Positions 26,609 through 36,024 are shown, numbered from the stretch's first letter. The stretch: DNA of 64,000 nt from Desulfobacteraceae bacterium (GCA_020633955.1 JACKCP010000004.1:62001-126000), one strand, 5' to 3'. Program-made: numbers and translations. The notes: a model not told the origin generated them from the sequence alone.

Positions 26609-27606
26609 AGTTTGTAGATGAAGCCTGGATAAAAATCAGATCAGGAAATGGCGGGCCAGGCTGCGTTAGCTTTCGCAGGGAAAAATTTGTCGCTAAAGGC
26701 GGCCCTGACGGAGGAGATGGCGGAAAAGGCGGAGATGTAATAATTCAGGCTTCAGAAAACCGCAGAACTCTTTACAGATTCAGATACAATACGATTGTAA
26801 AGGCAGAAAACGGACAACCCGGGGAGGGGAGTTTAAGGAGTGGGCGTAAAGGCGAGGATATAACTCTTGAAGTCCCCCCGGGTACCTTGGTTTTTAATGC
26901 AGATACAAAAGAGCTTATTCACGATTTTTCCAGTGAAAATGAAATATTCGTTGTTGCCAGGGGAGGACGTGGAGGAAAGGGAAACAAGTTCTTTACAACT
27001 TCCACAAACAGGTCTCCAAGATTTGCACAGCCAGGTGAAGAAGGGGAAGAATTTAATCTTTTTCTTGAGCTGAAACTTCTTGCAGATGTTGGTATTATTG
27101 GATTCCCCAATGCAGGAAAATCAACTCTTATAAGCAGAATATCAGCTGCAAAGCCAAAAATTGCTGATTATCCTTTTACAACTCTGGTTCCAAATATTGG
27201 AGTGGTAGATCCGGGCTTTGGAGAGCCATTTGTTGCTGCTGACATTCCCGGTATTATCGAAGGTGCCCACGATGGAATTGGTCTTGGGCACAGGTTCTTG
27301 AAGCATGTTGAAAGGACAAGGTTTCTTGTTCATCTTATTGATGCATCAGTACTTGATGAAAATGATTTGCTGTATCAGTTCAATGCAATAAATAATGAGC
27401 TCAGGCTCTTTAATCCAGGACTTGCTGAGAAGAAACAGATAATTGTCCTGAATAAAATTGATCTTACCGATGCCTCTGAAAAAGCAAGGCTTTTTAAGGA
27501 AAAAATCGGAGATAAAAGAATTTTTGAAATTTCAGCCGCCACAGGTAAAGGCGTTGATCAGCTTGTCAAATTTATAGGGCAGGTTTTAAAAAGAGATGAT
27601 AAATAA
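26605..27606 (+). CDS. obg: GTPase Obg/CgtA
   Basis: Ribosome-associated GTPase active in 50S assembly and stress response, 333 residues. The glycine-rich Obg fold fills residues 1-158 (GNGGPGCVSFRREKF, GGPDGGDGGKGGDV). The G domain carries G1 GFPNAGKSTL, G3 DIPGIIEGAHDG and G4 NKID. The protein ends right after the G domain and lacks the C-terminal OCT domain found in some other lineages, which is common in Proteobacteria-like forms. The start is GTG 26605, overlapping rpmA by 4 bases. It overlaps proB by 11 bases at its end. Confidence 0.96.
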   Translation: MKFVDEAWIKIRSGNGGPGCVSFRREKFVAKGGPDGGDGGKGGDVIIQASENRRTLYRFRYNTIVKAENGQPGEGSLRSGRKGEDITLEVPPGTLVFNADTKELIHDFSSENEIFVVARGGRGGKGNKFFTTSTNRSPRFAQPGEEGEEFNLFLELKLLADVGIIGFPNAGKSTLISRISAAKPKIADYPFTTLVPNIGVVDPGFGEPFVAADIPGIIEGAHDGIGLGHRFLKHVERTRFLVHLIDASVLDENDLLYQFNAINNELRLFNPGLAEKKQIIVLNKIDLTDASEKARLFKEKIGDKRIFEISAATGKGVDQLVKFIGQVLKRDDK

Positions 27607-28729
27607 CAGGGAATATATTGAAAATGCCAGGCGAATCGTTATAAAGCTTGGCAGCAATGTCCTTACAGGTAAAAGCGATCTTAACATATCAGTAATTGCA
27701 TCCCTTTCAAAACAGGTAAATTCATTAATAGAATCAGGACGCCAGGTTATTATTGTATCTTCTGGGGCAATGGCGGCCGGTCTAAGAAAAATGGATTTGA
27801 AGAAAAGACCAGTTTTGCTCCCCGAGAGACAGGCTGTTGCAGCAGTAGGTCAGACCAGGCTTATAATGGAATACGACAGAGCCTTTTCAGTCTATGGACG
27901 GATAGTAAGTCAGCTTCTTCTTACTTCTGAGGATCTGGGTGAAAGAAAAAGGTATCTCAATGCCAGAAATACTTTAAATACTTTATTGTCCAAAAATATA
28001 ATTCCAATTATTAATGAAAACGATACGGTATCCGTTGAAGAAATTGCCTTTGGAGATAATGATAATTTGTCTGCAATGGTCGCAATGCTTATGGATGCTG
28101 ATCTCCTCATAAACCTTACAGATATTGACGGCGTTTATACAAAAGATCCGAGAAGATTTAAAGATGCTGTCCATATAAAAGTAATAGATTCCATAACAGA
28201 AGAAATTGAAAAACTTGCCGGAGATATTCCAGGTGCACTGGGAACCGGAGGTATGAAGTCTAAAATCAGAGCAGCAAAAAAAGTAATGATGCATGGAATA
28301 CCTATGATTATTACAAATGGTCTGCTAGCCCATTCCATTGATGAGATTTTTTCCTTTGCCGCAAAAGGTACTTTTTTTGTTCCTTTAAGGGATAAGATTA
28401 AAAGCAGAAAGTCATGGATAGCATTTAATCTTAAGGCTAAAGGCTCAATTGTAGTTGATGACGGAGCAAGAAAAGCCATTGTTGAAAACGGGAAGAGTCT
28501 TCTCCCTGGAGGAATAGTAAGCGTAAATGATGACTTTCATATGGGTGAGCCTGTTAAAGTATTTGATAAAAACGGCACAGAACTGGGATCAGGACTTGTC
28601 AATTATTCCTCTGCTGATATAAGAAGAATAGCGGGAAGAAAAACTGATGAAATAAAAAAGATTCTTGGTCTTAAGCCATATGATGAAGTCGTTCACAGGG
28701 ACAATCTTGTAATAACACTTACAGACTGA
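27596..28729 (+). CDS. proB: Glutamate 5-kinase
   Basis: Phosphorylates glutamate in the first step of proline synthesis. 377 residues: amino-acid-kinase domain (RIVIKLGSNVL, IVSSGAMAAG, NENDTVS, GTGGMKSKIRAAK) followed by a C-terminal PUA domain from about residue 280. It overlaps obg by 11 bases, an arrangement common in this phylum. proA follows after an unusually long gap of 560 bases that holds R1 repeat material, so the two proline genes may no longer share one transcript. Confidence 0.96.
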   Translation: MINNREYIENARRIVIKLGSNVLTGKSDLNISVIASLSKQVNSLIESGRQVIIVSSGAMAAGLRKMDLKKRPVLLPERQAVAAVGQTRLIMEYDRAFSVYGRIVSQLLLTSEDLGERKRYLNARNTLNTLLSKNIIPIINENDTVSVEEIAFGDNDNLSAMVAMLMDADLLINLTDIDGVYTKDPRRFKDAVHIKVIDSITEEIEKLAGDIPGALGTGGMKSKIRAAKKVMMHGIPMIITNGLLAHSIDEIFSFAAKGTFFVPLRDKIKSRKSWIAFNLKAKGSIVVDDGARKAIVENGKSLLPGGIVSVNDDFHMGEPVKVFDKNGTELGSGLVNYSSADIRRIAGRKTDEIKKILGLKPYDEVVHRDNLVITLTD

Positions 28730-28744
28730 TTTTCCTCTATTTTT

Positions 28745-28811
28745 TTGATTGGCCGAAAACCAGATTTTTTTGTTCATTTAAGAAGGATTCAAAATTTAAC
28801 CTTCAGGATAA
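28745..28811 (+). repeat. R1 palindromic element, half copy
   Basis: Matches the left half of R1: TTGATTGGCCGAAAACCAGA followed by TTTTTTGTTCA and the core AAAATTTAACCTTCAGGATA. It begins 16 bases after the proB stop. Only one arm is clear. Confidence 0.6.
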
Positions 28812-29289
28812 CAGGCTGCTTGGTGATTTAATTTGATTCAAAAAAAATGAGCAAAAAATGCAGCTTTAATAAAGCTGTTATATGATTTTAATGGTTTTAT
28901 TCCCCCCTGATTATAAAAAGCAGATAAACTATTCGGCTGAAAAATGAGAAAAAGTAAATTTAGCGAAAAAATGAGTAAAGATTTTTTTCTCTGATGTTTT
29001 CAGGGTATAAGAGCTTTCATCTCTGGATATACTCACAGCTGAATCAGGTTCAAAAAAATTAATGCAGGCTGAACATATGAAAATAGATTTTTGAACTATA
29101 TTCTGAAGTTTCATAATTAGTGATTACCCGAAAACTGGAAATTTATGTTGATTTACTGGTTAAAATAGAATGCTTTTTTTTAAAATACACCAAAATCAGG
29201 TTTTTGCCCGGCAAATGCTTTATTTTGGTTTGTAAATTAATACTTTAAGTTTGTATTTTTGCTGCAAAATTTAAAAACCGGGGTGATAA
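28812..29289. other. Intergenic region between proB and proA without a gene
   Basis: AT-rich, no supported coding sequence. 29117-29215 begins TAGTGATTACCCGAAAACTGG and ends with a loosely inverted CAGGTTTTTGCCCGG, consistent with a shrunken R1 copy. The remainder shows no recognisable feature other than the proA ribosome binding region. Confidence 0.5.
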
Positions 29290-30540
29290 ATGGAAAAACA
29301 AATAATTGAAATTGCCAGAAGTGCAAGAAAAGCTTCAAGAAAAACTGCAATTCTATCTACTGACAAAAAGAATATGGCTCTTGAAGAGATTCGGAAAAGC
29401 CTTCAGAAAAATTATAAAAAAATTCAGGATGAAAATCTTAAGGATATATCAGAGGCTGAAAAAAGAGGGCTTTCCTCTGCAATGATTGACCGCCTCACTT
29501 TGAGCGACAAGGTTATGGACGCAATGATTGCAGGGATTGATGAAGTAATCCTCCTTGATGATCCGGTTGGAAGCATAGGCCCCATTAAAAAACGTCCGAA
29601 CGGACTTGAAGTTGGGAGAATGAATATTCCAATAGGGGTAATTGGAATGATTTACGAATCAAGACCAAATGTAACAATTGATGCGGCAGTGTTGTGTCTC
29701 AAGGCTGGTAATGCAGTTATATTAAGGGGAGGAACTGAAGCTTTTCATTCAAATCAGGTTCTTGCAATGGCAATTTCTGAAGGGCTTGAAAAGGCTGGGC
29801 TTGATAAAAACTGTGTTCAGATTATACCTTTCAGGGAAAGAGAAGCTGTAAATTTTCTTTTGAAGCAGGAAGGACTGATAGACCTCCTGATTCCGCGGGG
29901 CGGAGAAGGACTGATTAGATTTGTGACAGAAAATTCAAGTGTACCTGTACTCAAACATTATAAAGGTGTTTGTCATGTATATATTGACAAATTTGCAGAT
30001 CTTTCAATGGGCGCAGATATAGCCTTCAATTCAAAGGTGCAAAGGCCGGGAGTATGTAATGCCATGGAAACACTTCTTGTCCATAAGGATGTTTCAGAAA
30101 AATTTCTTCCTTTGATAGGAAAGATGTACAAAGATGCAGGAGTTGAAATAAGAGGGTGTGTAAAAACATGCAAAATTCTCAAGGATGCAGTTCATGCTGA
30201 TCCAAGTGACTTTGGAAAGGAATTTTTAGATCTGATTGCAGCAGTAAAAGTTGTAGATACTTTTCATGAAGCTGTTGAGCATATTTCCCTCAATAATTCA
30301 GGTCACACTGAATCCATTGTTACAAAAGACTATTCAAGAGCAAGGAGATTTTTGCGTGAAGTTGATTCTTCGGTTGTGCTTGTAAATGCATCAACAAGAT
30401 TTAACGACGGAAACCAGCTCGGACTTGGTGCTGAAATTGGTATAAGTACAGACAAACTGCATGCATACGGACCCATGGGAATTGAAGAACTTACAACAAG
30501 AAAATTTATTGTTTTCGGAGATGGCCAGATCAGAAGCTGA
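29290..30540 (+). CDS. proA: Gamma-glutamyl phosphate reductase
   Basis: Second enzyme of proline synthesis, NADPH-dependent reduction of gamma-glutamyl phosphate. 416 residues, typical length. Aldehyde-dehydrogenase fold with IGVIGMIYESRPNVT, LRGGTEAFHSN, PRGGEGLI, the catalytic-Cys region KVQRPGVCNAMETLLVH and NASTRFNDGNQLGLGAEIGIS. A GGGG-type site precedes ATG 29290. nadD begins inside its 3' end. Confidence 0.97.
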   Translation: MEKQIIEIARSARKASRKTAILSTDKKNMALEEIRKSLQKNYKKIQDENLKDISEAEKRGLSSAMIDRLTLSDKVMDAMIAGIDEVILLDDPVGSIGPIKKRPNGLEVGRMNIPIGVIGMIYESRPNVTIDAAVLCLKAGNAVILRGGTEAFHSNQVLAMAISEGLEKAGLDKNCVQIIPFREREAVNFLLKQEGLIDLLIPRGGEGLIRFVTENSSVPVLKHYKGVCHVYIDKFADLSMGADIAFNSKVQRPGVCNAMETLLVHKDVSEKFLPLIGKMYKDAGVEIRGCVKTCKILKDAVHADPSDFGKEFLDLIAAVKVVDTFHEAVEHISLNNSGHTESIVTKDYSRARRFLREVDSSVVLVNASTRFNDGNQLGLGAEIGISTDKLHAYGPMGIEELTTRKFIVFGDGQIRS

Positions 30541-31180
30541 TAAAAAAACCGGAATTTTCGGCGGTACTTTCAATCCTTTTCACAAAGGGCATTTGAATGC
30601 CGCTGAAGCTGTTTTTCATTGTCTTGGATTAGACGAGCTGATATTTATGCCTGTTTTTATTCCACCCCATAAGAGCGGCAGTGAGCTTGTGTCATCTTTT
30701 GACAGGATTAAAATTATTGAAATTTCCATAGGTGTCAGGCCGGATTTTTTTGTTTCTGATATTGAGATAAAAAGAAAGGGGCTTTCTTACACAATAGACA
30801 CATTGGAAGAAATGAAAAAAATAAAAAAGAACGAACTTTTTTTTATAATGGGTTCAGATTCTTTTTTGAAGTTTAATCAATGGCACAGATATAAAGATAT
30901 TTTGAAAACTGCTAATATTGCAGTTGCAAGTCGTCCCGGTTTTGATCCGCAAATTAATATACTTGGTATTGAAGGGTATTACCCCTTAAATACAAATCAT
31001 TATTCCCATAATTATTACAAGGATGTTTACTTTTTTAATATCAATGAAATGGATATTTCATCGACATATCTGAGAAAGATGATAAAAGAAGGTAAAAATA
31101 TCAGTGGCTATGTAAATGAAAAAGCAGCTTGTTATATAGAAGAAAAAGGGCTTTATAAAGATGAAAAATCAAATAGTTGA
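30521..31180 (+). CDS. nadD: Nicotinate-nucleotide adenylyltransferase
   Basis: Forms deamido-NAD from nicotinate mononucleotide and ATP. 219 residues. GIFGGTFNPFHKGH is the phosphate-binding nucleotidyltransferase motif and SSTYLRKMIKEG the ISSTxxR motif. The frame opens at 30461, but ATG 30521 (MARSEADKKTGIFGG) places the catalytic strand at the usual distance and overlaps proA by 20 bases. rsfS overlaps its end, as in many bacteria. Confidence 0.93.
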   Translation: MARSEADKKTGIFGGTFNPFHKGHLNAAEAVFHCLGLDELIFMPVFIPPHKSGSELVSSFDRIKIIEISIGVRPDFFVSDIEIKRKGLSYTIDTLEEMKKIKKNELFFIMGSDSFLKFNQWHRYKDILKTANIAVASRPGFDPQINILGIEGYYPLNTNHYSHNYYKDVYFFNINEMDISSTYLRKMIKEGKNISGYVNEKAACYIEEKGLYKDEKSNS

Positions 31181-31598
31181 ATTTACACTTCCTTTTGTTG
31201 AAGCAGTTCTTGGAAAAAAAACAGAAGGTGTTACAGTGCTTGATGTATCTTCTCTTACCTCGGTTGCAGATGCTTTTATTATTGGAAGCGGACGTTCGGT
31301 AAGACAGGTCAAGGCAATAGCTGAACATGTTAGAAGAACTCTAAGAGACAAGGGTAAAAAACCTCTCAGCATAGATGGAGAAAATGAGGGAAACTGGATT
31401 CTTATGGATTATGGTGATGTGGTAATCCACCTTTTCCACGATTCCACCAGGCGGTTTTATGATCTTGAAGGTCTGTGGCTTGATGCCCCAAGAATATTAA
31501 AGGATTTTATTGATAAAAAAATTTCTGAAACTGTTTATGCAGATGAAGAAGATGATGAATTCTGGAGCGGTGGAGAAGACGATTATGAAGAATACTAG
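31161..31598 (+). CDS. rsfS: Ribosomal silencing factor RsfS
   Basis: Binds L14 and blocks subunit joining in starvation (DUF143/Iojap family). 145 residues; conserved segments include VTVLDVSSLTSVADAFIIGSG, GENEGNWILMDYGDVVIHLF and RRFYDLEGLW. It overlaps nadD by 20 bases and gpmI by 14. A very acidic C-terminal tail is normal for the family. Confidence 0.95.
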   Translation: MKNQIVEFTLPFVEAVLGKKTEGVTVLDVSSLTSVADAFIIGSGRSVRQVKAIAEHVRRTLRDKGKKPLSIDGENEGNWILMDYGDVVIHLFHDSTRRFYDLEGLWLDAPRILKDFIDKKISETVYADEEDDEFWSGGEDDYEEY

Positions 31599-33120
31599 AC
31601 CTTGCCTTCTAATGATTCTTGACGGCTGGGGTAAGGGTTCTGAATATCCAGGCAATGCTGTCATAACTGCAAATACGCCTAATCTAGACTTTTATATGGA
31701 AAACTATGCTGTCTCGGAGCTGCAATGCTCAGGAGAAGCTGTAGGGCTTCCCTCTGGTGTTATGGGAAATTCAGAGGTGGGGCATCTTAATATTGGAGCA
31801 GGAAGAGTTGTTTATCAGGATCTTTTAAGAATTGACAAATCAATAGAAGACAGATCCTTTTTTTCAAATAAGGCGCTTAACAGGGTGTTTGACGAAACCA
31901 TAAAAAATAATGGTAAAATTCATTTTTTCGGACTTTTATCAGATGGAAGGGTTCACAGCAGCCTTAACCATCTTGATGCACTGATTGAAATATCCGCCAG
32001 TAAAAATATAAAAACTGTTATACATCCGATTATGGACGGCAGGGATACTCCGCCAAAAAGCGGTATGAATTTTATAGGTGATCTGGAAAAGAAAATTTCA
32101 TCTTTTGATAACATAACCATTGGGACAGTCTGCGGAAGATTTTATGCAATGGACAGGGACAAAAGATGGGAAAGAGTTGAGAAAGCCTATAATCTTTATG
32201 CTAAGGGTGAAGGAAAAATATTTGATTCTCCAGTTGAGGCTGTTTCATTTTATTACGAAAATGAAATAACAGATGAGTTTATTGAGCCATCCCTGATAAA
32301 AAATACCAATGGAATTGTAGAAGAAAATGACGGCATTGTTTTTTTCAATTTCAGAGCTGACAGAGCAAGGGAAATAACACGAGCATTTACTTCCCTCGAT
32401 TTTATTGAATTTGAAAGAAAAGATAAAATTAATCTTTCAGGTTATGTATGCATGACAGTATATGATGCTGAATTTGACCTTGATGCAGCATTCCCTCCTG
32501 TAACTTTGAAAAACAATCTTGGAGAATTTATTTCATCCAGGGGCTTGACTCAGCTTAGGATAGCTGAAACTGAAAAGTATGCGCATGTTACTTATTTTTT
32601 TAACGGTGGAAGTGAAGAACCATATTCTGGTGAAGAAAGAATACTTATTCCGTCTCCAAGAGATGTTGAAACCTATGACAAAAAACCTGAAATGAGTGCT
32701 AAAGAGGTTTGCAGTTCTTTTTTAAAGGCATTTAGTGAAAATAGTTTTTCCCTTTGCGTTTTAAATTATGCAAATATGGACATGGTTGGTCATACAGGAG
32801 TATTTGATGCAGCTGTAAAAGCCTGTGAGACTGTAGATGAATGCGTAAAACCTCTTGTTGATGCTGTGCTTCAAAAAAACGGTTTTATAGTAATTACAGC
32901 TGATCATGGAAACTCTGAAAAAATGTTTGATTCAGAAAATGGGGCATATACTGCCCATACAACAAACCCTGTTAATCTTATTCTTATTGAGAATGAAAAA
33001 AAACATTTTCTCAAAAAAAATGGAAAACTTGGAGACATTGCTCCAACAATTCTTGAAATCATGGGATTTGAAAAACCTGAAGAAATGACAGGGGAAAGCC
33101 TTTTGAGGGGATATTTATAA
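31585..33120 (+). CDS. gpmI: 2,3-bisphosphoglycerate-independent phosphoglycerate mutase
   Basis: Interconverts 3- and 2-phosphoglycerate using two Mn ions. 511 residues. The alkaline-phosphatase-type core shows LMILDGWG, the catalytic Ser in MGNSEVGHLNIGAGR, MDGRDTPP, YANMDMVGHTG and TADHGNSEKM. The frame extends upstream to 31510, inside rsfS, but ATG 31585 with GGAG 10 bases before it gives the standard N-terminus. Its stop overlaps the next ATG by one base. Confidence 0.96.
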   Translation: MKNTRPCLLMILDGWGKGSEYPGNAVITANTPNLDFYMENYAVSELQCSGEAVGLPSGVMGNSEVGHLNIGAGRVVYQDLLRIDKSIEDRSFFSNKALNRVFDETIKNNGKIHFFGLLSDGRVHSSLNHLDALIEISASKNIKTVIHPIMDGRDTPPKSGMNFIGDLEKKISSFDNITIGTVCGRFYAMDRDKRWERVEKAYNLYAKGEGKIFDSPVEAVSFYYENEITDEFIEPSLIKNTNGIVEENDGIVFFNFRADRAREITRAFTSLDFIEFERKDKINLSGYVCMTVYDAEFDLDAAFPPVTLKNNLGEFISSRGLTQLRIAETEKYAHVTYFFNGGSEEPYSGEERILIPSPRDVETYDKKPEMSAKEVCSSFLKAFSENSFSLCVLNYANMDMVGHTGVFDAAVKACETVDECVKPLVDAVLQKNGFIVITADHGNSEKMFDSENGAYTAHTTNPVNLILIENEKKHFLKKNGKLGDIAPTILEIMGFEKPEEMTGESLLRGYL

Positions 33121-33629
33121 TGGAGTTTACAAAAGATTACCTTACAGGAGATGAAATACCGCTTACAGGTGCAGAAGACAATCGACAGAAAGTAATTAAA
33201 TTTCTAGTTGAAGAAAAAGGGTATTCAAAATCTGAAATAAAAAGAAAAATATCCTTTGAGCTTATAATTTCAGATGAAAAATATATAACAGAGCTTGATC
33301 TTGCCATAGTAATTGATGGAAAGTATTGTGCTGCTTTTAAAACCCCTGCAGGTTCTTTAGCTTCATGGGACAGGGAAATTATTGCAGCTTCAAGGATTCT
33401 TGTAAAAGACTATCAGATTCCCCTGGCAATTGTTGCCAATGGTGAAACAGCAGATGTTTTTGACTCTGTCAAGGGAGTAAGGCTTGCAAGCGGCATGGAT
33501 AATATACCATCCAGGCAGGATATTGAAGCATATTTAAAGGAAAATTCTTTTGTAAAATTTCCAGAAGAAAGAGCTGAAAGACAGAAAATGGTGTTCAAAA
33601 CTTATGATACTTTAAATGTCAACAGGTAA
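33120..33629 (+). CDS. Second solitary HsdR_N-like protein, degenerate
   Basis: 169 residues, paralogous to 11203-11757. The shared path is RQKVIKFLVEEKGYSKSEI, a strand ELDLAIVI, AAFKTPAGSLASWDREIIAASRIL, IPLAIVANGETADVFD, GMDNIPS and a basic terminal helix. As in the paralogue, the Glu of E-x-K is replaced (Ala-Phe-Lys here), so it is predicted to be a non-cleaving PD-(D/E)XK-fold protein. It lacks the terminal cysteine cluster. It is the last gene of the gpmI transcript, before a long perfect terminator hairpin. Function unknown. Confidence 0.6.
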   Translation: MEFTKDYLTGDEIPLTGAEDNRQKVIKFLVEEKGYSKSEIKRKISFELIISDEKYITELDLAIVIDGKYCAAFKTPAGSLASWDREIIAASRILVKDYQIPLAIVANGETADVFDSVKGVRLASGMDNIPSRQDIEAYLKENSFVKFPEERAERQKMVFKTYDTLNVNR

Positions 33630-33779
33630 TTGGAGGGTGAATGAGAGCTGGATTTTTTGCACATTTACGTCCAGAAAGCATTTAATCTTTCGCAAAGGAA
33701 TACAAAAAAACTGAGTTTAGGGCAGTTCAGGCTGATTGTGCAGATACAGGCTTTGAAATTTTATTTCAGGCCTTTATAA

Positions 33780-33836
33780 AGCAAAAAAGTTTTCATTGTA
33801 TATTTAAGGCAGATGAAAACTTTTTTGCTTTTATTT
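33780..33836 (+). terminator. Terminator after the rplU-gpmI region
   Basis: Perfect 17-bp inverted repeat AGCAAAAAAGTTTTCAT (33780-33796) / ATGAAAACTTTTTTGCT (33813-33829), 16-base loop, then TTTATTT. It sits 151 bases after the last stop and directly before an R1 copy. The rest of 33630-33779 holds nothing recognisable. Confidence 0.75.
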
Positions 33837-33837
33837 A

Positions 33838-33975
33838 CTTGCTGAAGTGAAACGGCCTTTTTGGCCCATTCTAAAATAAGAGTAAAAATTTATTCCTCAA
33901 AATACTAAGTGTATCCTAAAGGTTAAATTGTTCACTTGAACTGAACAAAAAATTCTAGTTTTCGGCTAATCACTA
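33838..33975 (+). repeat. R1 palindromic element
   Basis: Full-length but worn copy: GCTGAAGTGAAACGGCC at the left, the core CCTCAAAATACTAAGTGTAT, and right end GTTTTCGGCTAATCACTA. It ends one base before the stop codon of the convergent gene at 33977. Confidence 0.75.
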
Positions 33976-33976
33976 T

Positions 33977-34645
33977 TTAATTCAGTTCCTTACTGCAGTG
34001 TTTACATACCTTTGCTCTTTTTTTAATAATTTCAGCACAAAATGGGCATTCACGCGTAAAGCACCTTTCGTGTATTTTCCCAACAGCAATTTCTATTGCT
34101 TCAGATACTTTTACGTTTGGTGGTTTGATATTTCTAAGAGGTTCAATTACTTCAGTAATATCAGCACAGTCTCCAAGCATTTCAATTGCCTTAAGTCTTA
34201 CTCTCACAGGCTCTGAGTTATCCTGGGACATGGAAACAATTTTAATGAAGTCTTTGTTGACATAGCAGTCGGCAAGTATTGAAAACCCGGTTTTGATCCT
34301 TTCCTTGATTTTTTCCTGTTCATTTATGGTTTCTTCAGTAATAATCTGGGCCTCACCGCCTGTTTTTCCAAATACTGGCATGAGTTCAAAGTTTTCGGTA
34401 AAGGGGTAGTTTATGCATCTGAATGATGCCCTGTGGCCGTAATTTTCTTCAATGTCATCCCATCCGTTAACAAAAGGAGGACAGGTTTCGTTAAAACACA
34501 CAAAAAGAAAAGGTTCTCCCCAGCCAAGTCCGTCGCTGAAGGTTATTGGAGGGACTTCCCATATATCCATTTCTTTGCCGCAGTGAGGGCAAACGGGTTT
34601 TTTTGTTTCTAAAAGCTTTTGAAGGTACTCGTCTCTGGTCTGCAT
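33977..34645 (-). CDS. Zinc-ribbon protein with helical repeat centre
   Basis: 222 residues. The N-terminal zinc ribbon CPHCGKEMD (residue 19) pairs with a later Cys region FNETCPPF. The middle (about 110-195) looks like HEAT-type helices with VRVRLKAIEMLGDCADI. The C-terminus is a second ribbon, CPFCAEIIKKRAKVCKHC, of the UPF0547 type that often ends regulatory or membrane-associated proteins. No catalytic motif is visible; a scaffolding or nucleic-acid role is possible. AGGAG precedes ATG 34645. Confidence 0.65.
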   Translation of the reverse strand: MQTRDEYLQKLLETKKPVCPHCGKEMDIWEVPPITFSDGLGWGEPFLFVCFNETCPPFVNGWDDIEENYGHRASFRCINYPFTENFELMPVFGKTGGEAQIITEETINEQEKIKERIKTGFSILADCYVNKDFIKIVSMSQDNSEPVRVRLKAIEMLGDCADITEVIEPLRNIKPPNVKVSEAIEIAVGKIHERCFTRECPFCAEIIKKRAKVCKHCSKELN

Positions 34646-34856
34646 AAAATTCTCCTTTTAACATAAATATAGGTATCTAAGATAACAATGACTTAACAGG
34701 TTGGCAAGTCTGCGTCAGAAATTTGTCATATTCTTTTTATCCTGGCATTATATTGTCAGAAATAAACTCCGTGAATTTTTCAAGATTAAAGAAGTTCATA
34801 ATTTTACGCCACCTGCTAAAGGGCTTTAATTGGTTTTTTGAAAAATCAAAATCAAA

Positions 34857-34872
34857 TGGCATGTATTTTGTA
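34857..34872 (+). promoter_or_regulatory. Possible sigma54 promoter of the GGDEF gene
   Basis: TGGCATG, four bases, TTGTA matches the -24/-12 pattern TGGCAYR-N4-TTGCW with one change in the -12 box, 33 bases before ATG 34905. No upstream activator site was identified. Confidence 0.35.
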
Positions 34873-34904
34873 TTAAAGGAGTAAAATAAAAAGCAGGAGT
34901 TGTT

Positions 34905-35951
34905 ATGAACAGAAGATATGTCAGAACAAATTCAGGATTTTGTCTCCCGGGTTTTTTAAGTTTCACCAAAACAAGAGACTTGAAAAGACTTAACAGATAT
35001 CTCATAGCTATTCATCAGGCTGTTGATTTTGAAGAAATTACTGCTGAGCTTTCAGGCTGTATAAATGATATATTTGATCATCAGTTTTTTGGACTTGCAA
35101 TTCAGGTTAAAGATAAAATTATGGTATGGGTTGAGCCCTCAGTTTTCAAGGGCACAATTGAAGATCTTATCAAAGAGGATTTTTGTTTTGATGGTGAAGT
35201 TGAAATTCATCCGGTTCACAGCTCTGGTCGTGGATTTATCAATGAAAGAATTCTTAGAAATTCTCTTTTTGGCAAAGAATTCAACGGTAAAAATTTTAAG
35301 GCAAAACTTTATATTCTGCCTGGCAGAAAACTTATAGGCAAATATCATGAAGAAATCATAAATGATATGGTAACAGGACTTGAAAATGCAGTGTCATCTT
35401 CAATAAGGCTCAGATCACTTGAAGACGCAGCATCAATTGATGCACTTACCAATTGTTACAACAGAAGAGAGCTGGACAGAAAGCTTGACGAGCAGTTTTC
35501 CTTTTCAAGAAGATATGGAAAAAATTTCAGTCTTATAATGTTTGATATCGATTTTTTTAAAAACCTGAACGATACATACGGACATGATGCTGGCGATCAG
35601 GTGCTCAGGGAAATAAGCTCAAGAATAAAAAATATAATAAGGGCGGAAGATACTATTTTCAGATATGGAGGAGAGGAGTTTGTTGTTATTTTGCCTGAAA
35701 CAGATGAAGAAAGTGCCGCAATGCTTGCAAACAGGCTTAGAAGAGAAATATCGGATACTCCTTTTGTTTTAAATGGCGATAATGTCTTTGTTACTTCAAG
35801 CTTTGGAGTTTCCTCTTTTATGGGTTCAAATAATCCGGAAGAAATTTTAAGAACTGCTGACAAACTTTTATACAAAGCAAAAAACAGCGGAAGAAACAGG
35901 GTTATGTCAAATGTAATAAGACTTTGTAGAAATGCGGTTCCATTCAGTTAA
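34905..35951 (+). CDS. Diguanylate cyclase with N-terminal sensory domain
   Basis: Predicted to make c-di-GMP from two GTP. 348 residues. Residues 25-165 look like a GAF-like domain without clear ligands. The GGDEF domain follows a short coiled linker (SSIRLRSLEDAASIDALTNCYNRREL); the signature is GGEEF at 255-259 and an inhibitory I-site RxxD at 246-249 (RAED), so both activity and product inhibition are expected. No membrane segment or signal peptide is seen, so it is cytosolic. GGAG precedes the ATG. It lies upstream of the che operon but is separated from it by 578 bases. Confidence 0.92.
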   Translation: MNRRYVRTNSGFCLPGFLSFTKTRDLKRLNRYLIAIHQAVDFEEITAELSGCINDIFDHQFFGLAIQVKDKIMVWVEPSVFKGTIEDLIKEDFCFDGEVEIHPVHSSGRGFINERILRNSLFGKEFNGKNFKAKLYILPGRKLIGKYHEEIINDMVTGLENAVSSSIRLRSLEDAASIDALTNCYNRRELDRKLDEQFSFSRRYGKNFSLIMFDIDFFKNLNDTYGHDAGDQVLREISSRIKNIIRAEDTIFRYGGEEFVVILPETDEESAAMLANRLRREISDTPFVLNGDNVFVTSSFGVSSFMGSNNPEEILRTADKLLYKAKNSGRNRVMSNVIRLCRNAVPFS

Positions 35952-36024
35952 AAAATTTTTTGCAGGATTATAAATATCCTGGTTGAATGGTTCCGCTATT
36001 CTTGATTTCATCTGTAGCTTTGCT

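Noticed and set aside
28929..29114. 61-codon minus-strand frame between proB and proA
   Set aside because: Low-complexity composition in AT-rich DNA next to repeat remnants; no recognisable domain.
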